64,000 nt of DNA, taken from Chloroflexus sp. Y-396-1. GTDB taxonomy: Bacteria > Chloroflexota > Chloroflexia > Chloroflexales > Chloroflexaceae. The notes below the pieces were generated by a model. The model was not told the origin of the DNA and did not search any database. It saw only the letters and a program-made list of their open reading frames with translations. Every line of letters starts with the position of its first letter. The first letter of the stretch is position 1. Positions 44,201 to 55,453 of this stretch are shown one piece after another. Where the stretch lies: the NCBI RefSeq assembly GCF_000516515.1, contig NZ_KI911784.1, positions 4,440,633 through 4,504,632 of the forward strand. The letters are read 5' to 3'. The translations under genes were made by a program, and so were the position numbers.

Positions 44201-47200
44201 AAAGTTCCACTACATCTTTGCCGGTGCTTCGTCATAAGACTTCTTTCAACAATTTCGGCTCACGGTAGAGCACTGAAAGCCGGATGTTCTTTCATTATAT
44301 CGCGACGGCGTTCGCCTTTCAACAATTTCGGCTCACGGTAGAGCACTGAAAGAATGGGAACAAATGGGTCTTTTCACCCCGCTCGGCCCCTTTCAACAAT
44401 TTCGGCTCACGGTAGAGCACTGAAAGCTGACTACTCATTGTTCCCTCCTTCTAGAACGCGCCTTTCAACAATTTCGGCTCACGGTAGAGCACTGAAAGGT
44501 CGGCGTCGATCAAACCGGTTCTTTCTGTTGGTTGGCTTTCAACAATTTCGGCTCACGGTAGAGCACTGAAAGTTCGGGAGCTGCTACGGTATATTCCCCG
44601 CGAAGGGTCTTTCAACAATTTCGGCTCACGGTAGAGCACTGAAAGCGTTGACGGCGTCGATAACGTCGGTGATGAGAACGACTTTCAACAATTTCGGCTC
44701 ACGGTAGAGCACTGAAAGCCAACTCGGCGATGAGCTGACTCTCACTCATTTCACTTTCAACAATTTCGGCTCACGGTAGAGCACTGAAAGGCGTACGCTG
44801 CCCGTGGAGCCACCACGGGACGCTCGCTTTCAACAATTTCGGCTCACGGTAGAGCACTGAAAGTTCAAGCGGTTGCCGAGGTCGTAGCAACCAAAATCAC
44901 TTTCAACAATTTCGGCTCACGGTAGAGCACTGAAAGCGAACGTTGCAGGGGTGGTTGATGATTTGGGCGTTTGACTTTCAACAATTTCGGCTCACGGTAG
45001 AGCACTGAAAGGGGCCGCCGCGCTCATCCGGCGCTTCATCCGGGCGGCTTTCAACAATTTCGGCTCACGGTAGAGCACTGAAAGACCATCCCCCCTTCAA
45101 CCATTCCCACCACAACCGTCCTTTCAACAATTTCGGCTCACGGTAGAGCACTGAAAGCTGCAACTTTTTCGGGCGGATGACGTATAATGAGCTTTCAACA
45201 ATTTCGGCTCACGGTAGAGCACTGAAAGTACACCCAAACTTGTTTTCCCTCCCCCCAGACGACCGCGCTTTCAACAATTTCGGCTCACGGTAGAGCACTG
45301 AAAGTGCAATGCGTCCTCCGTCGCGTGCGGTCATATATACTTTCAACAATTTCGGCTCACGGTAGAGCACTGAAAGATGCTATGACGTCGAAGTCGCCCC
45401 ACCTGAGGATCAAGCTTTCAACAATTTCGGCTCACGGTAGAGCACTGAAAGTGCGTAACGGGTAGTGCCATGCGTCGGCTGCTGCTGCCTTTCAACAATT
45501 TCGGCTCACGGTAGAGCACTGAAAGTTCAGAGTGCGTTTATCAATCTTGGGATCGTATACTCTTTCAACAATTTCGGCTCACGGTAGAGCACTGAAAGCG
45601 ATTCGTTGCGCCTTCGGGACTTTGTTATACATTCTCTTTCAACAATTTCGGCTCACGGTAGAGCACTGAAAGCTAGAATCACATGCTGACGAAGTTAACA
45701 AATACTGCTCACTTTCAACAATTTCGGCTCACGGTAGAGCACTGAAAGAGATTTGGTAAGACCGGTGTTTATGGCGTTGATGGCTTTCAACAATTTCGGC
45801 TCACGGTAGAGCACTGAAAGGTTTTTGAGTACGGTCACCGATTCACTCGCCAAACTTTTCTTTCAACAATTTCGGCTCACGGTAGAGCACTGAAAGTACA
45901 CGCGCGATTATTTCGCGATGTAGAGATCGGACTTTCAACAATTTCGGCTCACGGTAGAGCACTGAAAGAAAGACGAACCGGCGAAGTGGCGGAGTCTTCA
46001 CCTAGCCTTTCAACAATTTCGGCTCACGGTAGAGCACTGAAAGCGGTCGGGTGGTACGAAGTTCGTGTTACAGAGGACGACTTTCAACAATTTCGGCTCA
46101 CGGTAGAGCACTGAAAGCGTTCGGTACTTCGTCTGGGTTCGTTATGTATTTCACTTTCAACAATTTCGGCTCACGGTAGAGCACTGAAAGTTATCAGTCG
46201 TTGGCGGATTTCAGACCTTGCCCAATACTTTCAACAATTTCGGCTCACGGTAGAGCACTGAAAGCCAATTGGGCGTTCCCCATTCGTCAAGCAGCCGAGC
46301 TTTCAACAATTTCGGCTCACGGTAGAGCACTGAAAGAGTCGCTCTTGATTTGGGTTTCTACTTCAGGGCCTACTTTCAACAATTTCGGCTCACGGTAGAG
46401 CACTGAAAGTCTCACCCTGGCCACTCGTTCCACCGTACCCTACCCCTTTCAACAATTTCGGCTCACGGTAGAGCACTGAAAGCAACAGATTGTATGTGAG
46501 CCAGACGCCGAGTGATGCTTTCAACAATTTCGGCTCACGGTAGAGCACTGAAAGCTTCCACCCTCTTCACCCAACTCCCCCGACCCCGTTCGCTTTCAAC
46601 AATTTCGGCTCACGGTAGAGCACTGAAAGCACCGAACCGTCATCGTTGTATCAAGTGTATCTACCCTTTCAACAATTTCGGCTCACGGTAGAGCACTGAA
46701 AGACGAACCGCTCACCTCGAAGCGGAACCTGCCGTCGTCTTTCAACAATTTCGGCTCACGGTAGAGCACTGAAAGAACAACTCGGTCGGTTCCGCAATCC
46801 GGTCGAAAGCACCGCTTTCAACAATTTCGGCTCACGGTAGAGCACTGAAAGTCGATGCGATAAGGGAGGTCGAAGATGCTGGGAACACTTTCAACAATTT
46901 CGGCTCACGGTAGAGCACTGAAAGCGATGCGATCTCGGATTGGTGGGATCGCATCAGAGGTCTTTCAACAATTTCGGCTCACGGTAGAGCACTGAAAGTC
47001 AAGACATCTTACTGGTTCTGGTTCCCCAACCGCGCTTTCAACAATTTCGGCTCACGGTAGAGCACTGAAAGTTGCACACAATCACGCTCGACATATTCAG
47101 GGAGCTTGTCTTTCAACAATTTCGGCTCACGGTAGAGCACTGAAAGAAAGCAGCATATCTCTCCCTCTCGTCCCTCTCGATCACTTTCAACAATTTCGGC

Positions 47201-47510
47201 TCACGGTAGAGCACTGAAAGCGTTTCGTATTGACCTCGTTGAGGGAGCACCGGTGCTTTCAACAATTTCGGCTCACGGTAGAGCACTGAAAGGATATTTC
47301 AACAGTTGGTGGTCTGGCCCGCAACGATCTTTCAACAATTTCGGCTCACGGTAGAGCACTGAAAGACCAATCGCTGATGGATTTGTTCGTTCAGGACGCC
47401 CTTTCAACAATTTCGGCTCACGGTAGAGCACTGAAAGATCAGTGTTTCAGTCGAGAATAGCTTCTATACTAGGCTTTCAACAATTTCGGCTCACGGTAGA
47501 GCACTGAAAG
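41243..47510 (+). repeat. Array block 2: repeats ending in G
   Basis: About 86 consecutive repeats whose last base is G, with no exception seen. Confidence 0.95.
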
Positions 47511-47546
47511 GGATACAAAGCTGGAAATTAAATATCGAAAATGAAG

Positions 47547-49755
47547 CTTTCAACAATTTCGGCTCACGGTAGAGCACTGAAACGTGTACCAACTGAAGAA
47601 CACACCCCACGACGCAAGCTTTCAACAATTTCGGCTCACGGTAGAGCACTGAAACTGCAACCACTCCAGGTGGTACAGAACCTCATCCGTAGGCTTTCAA
47701 CAATTTCGGCTCACGGTAGAGCACTGAAACATGATACTGTTCTCCCTGCGCTACGAGGTATTGGCTCTTTCAGCAATTTCGGCTCACGGTAGAGCACTGA
47801 AACTCCTCGCATTTGGTTGTATATGTCGTGCATCATGTCTTTCAACAATTTCGGCTCACGGTAGAGCACTGAAACATCGGATTCCTCCAACGTTCTGGGT
47901 GATTCACGTGGACCTTTCAACAATTTCGGCTCACGGTAGAGCACTGAAACCAATACACTGGTCTTTCTCGCCGCCGATGAAACCCCTCTTTCAACAATTT
48001 CGGCTCACGGTAGAGCACTGAAACGCCAACGGCGATGGTGGGGATGGCCGGTCGGCGGACTTTCAACAATTTCGGCTCACGGTAGAGCACTGAAACCGTT
48101 TCTGACGGCGCTGCTGACAACCGGACGAATACCTTTCAACAATTTCGGCTCACGGTAGAGCACTGAAACTTCCTGCGGTGGGTCGGTGGCAAGCGTCTAT
48201 TGGTCTTTCAACAATTTCGGCTCACGGTAGAGCACTGAAACCCAAAAGCTGATCATTGTCAAGCCGTCGGCCCAGACGGCTTTCAACAATTTCGGCTCAC
48301 GGTAGAGCACTGAAACTTTTCGCCGCTCTCGTGGAGCGTGTTTCGCGATCTCCCTTTCAACAATTTCGGCTCACGGTAGAGCGCTGAAACTGTTGCTGTG
48401 CTGCTGCGGCAGCCGCAGCACCGCCGTCTTTCAACAATTTCGGCTCACGGTAGAGCACTGAAACCTGCTGGTCTCACGCAGCAACTCGTGATACTGGCCA
48501 ATCTTTCAACAATTTCGGCTCACGGTAGAGCACTGAAACCTTTATCGTCCGTTTCCGTCAGGAACAATGGGGACTTTCAACAATTTCGGCTCACGGTAGA
48601 GCACTGAAACAGGCAGATTGGGGCGGGCGGGCAGGCCCACCGGCGCACCTCTTTCAACAATTTCGGCTCACGGTAGAGCACTGAAACATTCTGTTCTCGT
48701 CCGAGACAGGGCAGGAATATAGCAACTTTCAACAATTTCGGCTCACGGTAGAGCACTGAAACGTGGTGGTAGTCCCTGGCGAGGATGGGATGTACGACTT
48801 TCAACAATTTCGGCTCACGGTAGAGCACTGAAACGTACACCCGCTTCCATCCCTACGTGGCGACGGAAGACTTTCAACAATTTCGGCTCACGGTAGAGCA
48901 CTGAAACTGAAACTCATAGCTGTGAAACTCTTCTTTCTCCATGGCTTTCAACAATTTCGGCTCACGGTAGAGCACTGAAACCGGATGCGGTACGGGGATG
49001 GATGTGGGAGCAGGTACCTCTTTCAACAATTTCGGCTCACGGTAGAGCACTGAAACCTGAACCTGCATAGGCGAGGCATAGGATATGAATCACTTTCAAC
49101 AATTTCGGCTCACGGTAGAGCACTGAAACGTCATCACGTCTACCCACGAATATTGAATTCAGACGACTTTCAACAATTTCGGCTCACGGTAGAGCACTGA
49201 AACCAATACACTGGTCTTTCTCGCCGCCGATGAAACCCCTCTTTCAACAATTTCGGCTCACGGTAGAGCACTGAAACTCGGGTATCAAAGGCTGCATTCA
49301 AGATGTCGATCCCACTTTCAACAATTTCGGCTCACGGTAGAGCACTGAAACTACAAGACCATGTCAACACGACAACGAATACGTGCCCTTTCAACAATTT
49401 CGGCTCACGGTAGAGCACTGAAACCACGGATGTCGGGTTGGGGAATAACCGTAGCCACATTGCTTTCAACAATTTCGGCTCACGGTAGAGCACTGAAACG
49501 CTTTCCGTGCTGCTGCTTGCCGTTGTTTCGTACTTAACTTTCAACAATTTCGGCTCACGGTAGAGCACTGAAACATGATTTTGTTTGAGGTGTGACAATG
49601 CAACCGGCACCTTTCAACAATTTCGGCTCACGGTAGAGCACTGAAACAGACGCCGAGACGCTCGGCCCACGTCGGGATCGTGACTTTCAACAATTTCGGC
49701 TCACGGTAGAGCACTGAAACTGCGTGCCGCCGTCATTGTCAGCGCCTGTACCGGC
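47547..49755 (+). repeat. Array block 3: repeats ending in C
   Basis: About 30 repeats with a last base C. It contains both internal point-mutant repeats (47767-47803, 48354-48390), neither of which spread to newer repeats. Confidence 0.95.
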
Positions 49756-50673
49756 CTTTCAACAATTTCGGCTCACGGTAGAGCACTGAAATGTTGTGAA
49801 GCAGTACAAGGGACGCCCGCGGGATTTGACTTTCAACAATTTCGGCTCACGGTAGAGCACTGAAATGTTCGTAGAACGTCGTCAGCTCACGGATGAGCTG
49901 CTTCCTTTCAACAATTTCGGCTCACGGTAGAGCACTGAAATATGGGCCGACAGGCTCGGCGTCTGGGCGGATTGGACTTTCAACAATTTCGGCTCACGGT
50001 AGAGCACTGAAATTCACGATCGTGAACATCCATACCGAGCTGTGTAGTTCTTTCAACAATTTCGGCTCACGGTAGAGCACTGAAATGTAATCGCAACTCT
50101 TCGCTTGATATGTCAATCGTCATCTTTCAACAATTTCGGCTCACGGTAGAGCACTGAAATTGGCCACCGGGATCGTCCCCGGCGCCACGATCGCGATTCT
50201 TTCAACAATTTCGGCTCACGGTAGAGCACTGAAATTTGATTTGGTACTACCGTTTCGTTTCGTCCAGGTCTTTCAACAATTTCGGCTCACGGTAGAGCAC
50301 TGAAATTGTACTGCTTCACAACCGGCAAGGTCAAAGGTACATTCTTTCAACAATTTCGGCTCACGGTAGAGCACTGAAATATGGATCATACCTCCCTTGC
50401 CCAACTCCTCCAAGTCCCCTTTCAACAATTTCGGCTCACGGTAGAGCACTGAAATGCTGGTCATCTCCGGCCCCACGCTCGGCTGGTACGACTTTCAACA
50501 ATTTCGGCTCACGGTAGAGCACTGAAATCCGACTGCATCGGGATCGAACCGGGGGTGCATCTCCTTTCAACAATTTCGGCTCACGGTAGAGCACTGAAAT
50601 ACTCACGGTCGTCGCTACTCAGCACGTCCACGTCGTCTTTCAACAATTTCGGCTCACGGTAGAGCACTGAAAT
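49756..50673 (+). repeat. Array block 4: repeats ending in T
   Basis: Thirteen consecutive repeats whose last base is T. Confidence 0.95.
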
Positions 50674-50708
50674 TCGTGAGTGCAGTGGGTTTGAGATAAC
50701 GCCGATAG

Positions 50709-53700
50709 CTTTCAACAATTTCGGCTCACGGTAGAGCACTGAAACTGGTATTACTACTACCAGGGTAGTGTCAACTGCTGCCTTTCAACAATTTCGGCTC
50801 ACGGTAGAGCACTGAAACCCCGCAGTCATCCCGACGGTGATTCGGATTCTTACCGCTTTCAACAATTTCGGCTCACGGTAGAGCACTGAAACTCTGGTGG
50901 TTCGTTCCAACTGGCGATGAGATCGGGCCTTTCAACAATTTCGGCTCACGGTAGAGCACTGAAACTCGATATCCATCGACTACATGGCGAACAATTCTTG
51001 GTCTTTCAACAATTTCGGCTCACGGTAGAGCACTGAAACCACTACTCCCGACGCCCCCGACGCGCCCTCATCCTCTTTCAACAATTTCGGCTCACGGTAG
51101 AGCACTGAAACATGCTGATCTCGGCTCTTCGACCTGGGGTGTACGATCCACTTTCAACAATTTCGGCTCACGGTAGAGCACTGAAACACGAGACACGCAA
51201 GGCGTGGATCGAGGCAGGCCATCTTTCAACAATTTCGGCTCACGGTAGAGCACTGAAACCGCGTTCTTCACATACCAACCCAAACCCCGATCGTCTTTCA
51301 ACAATTTCGGCTCACGGTAGAGCACTGAAACCACTTAAATTAGATCGTATCAACTTCGACCTATATGAGCTTTCAACAATTTCGGCTCACGGTAGAGCAC
51401 TGAAACTTCGTGAGTTATGACGACGCGGTCGAGTATGCCCGCCTTTCAACAATTTCGGCTCACGGTAGAGCACTGAAACACGAGACACGCAAGGCGTGGA
51501 TTGAGGCAGGCCATCTTTCAACAATTTCGGCTCACGGTAGAGCACTGAAACCCGGAAAGGGCTACAACAATTCGGTTGGGCAACGACTTTCAACAATTTC
51601 GGCTCACGGTAGAGCACTGAAACGTCAATCCCGACCCCGCTCGCTGCGAGGCCATCGCTTTCAACAATTTCGGCTCACGGTAGAGCACTGAAACTTTTGA
51701 TCCGCACCCTCCGCAACGGGTAGTCTATGCATCTTTCAACAATTTCGGCTCACGGTAGAGCACTGAAACAGAGCATGGACATCCAAACCACCCCATCGAT
51801 GAATACACTTTCAACAATTTCGGCTCACGGTAGAGCACTGAAACTTGAACGATTGCGGACCACACGGGTTTGTTCCCTTTCTTTCAACAATTTCGGCTCA
51901 CGGTAGAGCACTGAAACCTCATCTAAGAGAGGGGGTTGTGTGTGTGATGGGACTTTCAACAATTTCGGCTCACGGTAGAGCACTGAAACGTCAATCCCGA
52001 CCCCGCTCGCTGCGAGGCCATCGCTTTCAACAATTTCGGCTCACGGTAGAGCACTGAAACACCTGAAGCTTGCGCAGCGGGGTGGGGATGTCGTCGACTT
52101 TCAACAATTTCGGCTCACGGTAGAGCACTGAAACGCTAGAACTGTTTCGGGTCGTCTGGCTACGGGGTAGCTTTCAACAATTTCGGCTCACGGTAGAGCA
52201 CTGAAACGTAGTTGTGGCTGACGATGATGTTCGTGATGTTATTGCTTTCAACAATTTCGGCTCACGGTAGAGCACTGAAACGAGGGCGTTATTCCGTTTT
52301 TTGCTGCAATTGCCGGTCTTTCAACAATTTCGGCTCACGGTAGAGCACTGAAACTGCTTCCGGGATTATATGCATCGCAGGTAGGTGCGCCTTTCAACAA
52401 TTTCGGCTCACGGTAGAGCACTGAAACCGCACCGCTTGTAATATCCGCCGAGCATGTCGTTCACACTTTCAACAATTTCGGCTCACGGTAGAGCACTGAA
52501 ACTTGCGTTTCCAGATCGGACGCACGACCGTTATCAATCTTTCAACAATTTCGGCTCACGGTAGAGCACTGAAACTCGACAGATCGCATCACGGATGGCT
52601 GTGATCACCAAGGCTTTCAACAATTTCGGCTCACGGTAGAGCACTGAAACGAGGAAGGTCGGATACGGAGATCGGAGTCGGTGCCCCACTCTTTCAACAA
52701 TTTCGGCTCACGGTAGAGCACTGAAACTCGTCCAATACTATCGCGCAATGCGGTCAGCGCTTTCTTTCAACAATTTCGGCTCACGGTAGAGCACTGAAAC
52801 ATCCGGCCTCGATGACATCCATTACCTCCGCTCGGCTTTCAACAATTTCGGCTCACGGTAGAGCACTGAAACTGATGTCGTCATCGGTCAGGGATTGTCC
52901 CCATTGATCTTTCAACAATTTCGGCTCACGGTAGAGCACTGAAACTGCTTCCGGGATTATATGCATCGCAGGTAGGTGCGCCTTTCAACAATTTCGGCTC
53001 ACGGTAGAGCACTGAAACCGCACCGCTTGTAATATCCGCCGAGCATGTCGTTCACACTTTCAACAATTTCGGCTCACGGTAGAGCACTGAAACTTGCGTT
53101 TCCAGATCGGACGCACGACCGTTATCAATCTTTCAACAATTTCGGCTCACGGTAGAGCACTGAAACTCGACAGATCGCATCACGGATGGCTGTGATCACC
53201 AAGGCTTTCAACAATTTCGGCTCACGGTAGAGCACTGAAACTGCTGGCGCAGCGTGATGACGCTCGCGCAGCGCAGACTTTCAACAATTTCGGCTCACGG
53301 TAGAGCACTGAAACGTAAACTGCCCGTTGCATGGGCATAAGTGGTATAGACTTTCAACAATTTCGGCTCACGGTAGAGCACTGAAACGTACGCTCCTCGC
53401 CCTCTTGGTGGGAATACTCGGATGGCTTTCAACAATTTCGGCTCACGGTAGAGCACTGAAACATGACCACTCCGACCACCGCAATCAGCACGATAAGCAC
53501 TTTCAACAATTTCGGCTCACGGTAGAGCACTGAAACGCGCCGGATGTGTCGGTTGCATGGGAGATGCGAACGCCTTTCAACAATTTCGGCTCACGGTAGA
53601 GCACTGAAACTATTGCAGGCTATCCAGCACGTTCTTGGTTATCCGACTTTCAACAATTTCGGCTCACGGTAGAGCACTGAAACGTGAGAAAGGAATGATG

Positions 53701-55014
53701 CAATGAAAGATTATCGTGTTGCTTTCAACAATTTCGGCTCACGGTAGAGCACTGAAACGTTATTTGTTTCCAAATCGTCTTTAATGTTCTTAAGCTTTCA
53801 ACAATTTCGGCTCACGGTAGAGCACTGAAACGACGGGTGGTGAAGATCGACTTTCGGATGGTCAGTGTCTTTCAACAATTTCGGCTCACGGTAGAGCACT
53901 GAAACGCGATTCTCATCGCGTTGGCGAAAGAATACGGTTTTTCCGCTTTCAACAATTTCGGCTCACGGTAGAGCACTGAAACCTGCTTAGATTCCGGTCG
54001 AACACCAACGCCTGTAGGACTTTCAACAATTTCGGCTCACGGTAGAGCACTGAAACATTTGTCGTAGCGCGGTCTGGGCAAACTCGTTGGCCTTTCAACA
54101 ATTTCGGCTCACGGTAGAGCACTGAAACCGCTACCGACCTTGGTGGGGTATCCCCGTTCGGGGAAGACTTTCAACAATTTCGGCTCACGGTAGAGCACTG
54201 AAACATTTGTCGTAGCGCGGTCTGGGCAAACTCGTTGGCCTTTCAACAATTTCGGCTCACGGTAGAGCACTGAAACGAGTGGGTTTTAGATCACATTCAC
54301 AAACTGTTAGAGTCTTTCAACAATTTCGGCTCACGGTAGAGCACTGAAACTGCGTATCAGCACGGTGTACGGCGGCTCGGCAGGATACACTTTCAACAAT
54401 TTCGGCTCACGGTAGAGCACTGAAACAGATGCGTGTCATCTGGCAACCCGTGCCTCATCACGTCTTTCAACAATTTCGGCTCACGGTAGAGCACTGAAAC
54501 TTGTACTGCACCGGAAGGGCAGCAATCTCGGCAATGACTTTCAACAATTTCGGCTCACGGTAGAGCACTGAAACCGACATCTATCATTGCACGCCACTCG
54601 AGCTTGACCGCTTTCAACAATTTCGGCTCACGGTAGAGCACTGAAACCATTTTTCTGCTTGAGTTATTCAGGGTCGTCTGGCTGCTTTCAACAATTTCGG
54701 CTCACGGTAGAGCACTGAAACCGAACTCAACCTCGCGCAGGTCGTCGGCGGTAGGCGCCTTTCAACAATTTCGGCTCACGGTAGAGCACTGAAACACCCC
54801 CTCTCGCTTGAGGGGGGTTGAACTATTAGCTTTCAACAATTTCGGCTCACGGTAGAGCACTGAAACCCCGCTCAAACTTCGATCTTTTGTGCGTTGAGCG
54901 AGACTTTCAACAATTTCGGCTCACGGTAGAGCACTGAAACCGAACTCAACCTCGCGCAGGTCGTCGGCGGTAGGCGCCTTTCAACAATTTCGGCTCACGG
55001 TAGAGCACTGAAAC
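50709..55014 (+). repeat. Array block 5 (oldest): repeats ending in C
   Basis: About 59 repeats with a last base C, followed by the degenerate terminal repeat. Confidence 0.95.
52355..53204 (+). repeat. Four-spacer segmental duplication in the array
   Basis: Spacers in 52355-52613 recur in the same order in 52946-53204, offset 591 bp (eight units). Four different spacers separate the copies. Confidence 0.95.
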
Positions 55015-55142
55015 CTGCGGTGTATCACGCGGCAGTGGCTAACCGTTATGCACGCTTTCAACAATTTTGGCTCACGGTAGAGCACTGAAGTGGAACCCCG
55101 GAAAACCTTTGCGAACGACCATGAATTCTGCATACGATGGAA

Positions 55143-55169
55143 ATGGGGCGGGTTGCGCACCCGCCCCAT
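55143..55169 (+). terminator. GC-rich hairpin after the array
   Basis: 11-bp arms ATGGGGCGGGT / ACCCGCCCCAT with a 5-nt loop, 51 bp past the last repeat, followed by CTGTGTTTA. Likely transcription stop for the pre-crRNA, and possibly also for the leftward small ORF beyond. Confidence 0.65.
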
Positions 55170-55248
55170 CTGTGTTTAGCATGTCATTCTAAGAGGACTT
55201 CGGTCATTATCAGCCTTTCCAGGCTGTTGGTTGCCACGAGTTCGTTTT

Positions 55249-55449
55249 TCAAGCGATCAACGCACGGATTGCATGACGAATCGCTTTGGGGTGCCAGAAT
55301 GGTATCGATGGTAATGACCGATTGTCTTGCTCGTCGAGATCGTCTATTGGCGAGATGGGTACGTCAGATGAGTCCGGAGGTGGACTTGCTGGCGGTGGAG
55401 GGGGTGGCGAGGTGTTTGTTCTGCGAACATAGTGATGCGAATGCTTCAT
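55249..55449 (-). CDS. Small proline-rich hypothetical protein, 66 aa
   Basis: Not recognised. The ATG at 55449 (MKHSHHYVRRTN) has a perfect GGAGG 5 nt upstream. The protein has a run of prolines (SPPPPPPASPPP), an acidic middle (SPIDDLDEQD) and a C-terminus ending AIRHAIRALIA; no signal peptide. The interesting part is outside: its 5' region, with the same GGAGG and a start codon at the same place, is tandemly repeated seven times upstream (55454-56220). So either this is a real gene whose control region expanded, or the remnant of a larger repeated unit. Overlapping plus-strand frames look less likely. Confidence 0.45.
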   Translation of the reverse strand: MKHSHHYVRRTNTSPPPPPPASPPPDSSDVPISPIDDLDEQDNRSLPSIPFWHPKAIRHAIRALIA

Positions 55450-55453
55450 GACT

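Larger units (their letters stand above)
25031..55091 (+). CRISPR. Giant CRISPR array, ~409 repeats of 37 bp
   Basis: The repeat starts CTTTCAACAATTTCGG and ends GAGCACTGAAA plus a variable last base. Mean unit is about 73.5 bp (measured over the first 25 units), giving roughly 409 repeats and 408 spacers of 33-40 nt; this is an estimate, not a full count. The array is unbroken by any insertion. Internal variants are few: A to G at repeat 47767-47803, A to G at 48354-48390, and the terminal repeat 55055-55091 (TTTTGG instead of TTTCGG, ending GAAGT). That degenerate end, and the leader beside cas4, set the direction: newest spacers left, oldest right, transcription rightward. The expected 8-nt crRNA handle is ACTGAAA plus the variable base. 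It runs with the adjacent type I-B cas genes. Confidence 0.99.

Noticed and set aside
41243-50673. The last repeat base being brought in with each spacer from the PAM, as in E. coli type I-E
   Set aside because: In C-ending blocks the inferred flanks are CCG and CCT, and in the G block one is CCC, so the base does not follow the PAM.
25393-55061. Many open frames of 60-130 codons across the array, repeating LSTISAHGRALK or SVLYREPKLLK
   Set aside because: These are translations of the CRISPR repeat on each strand joined through spacers; no ribosome sites, and the frame changes with spacer length.
55137-55451. Plus-strand frame of 104 codons after the array
   Set aside because: Starts inside the terminator hairpin, no ribosome site; the opposite strand has a better-supported small ORF.
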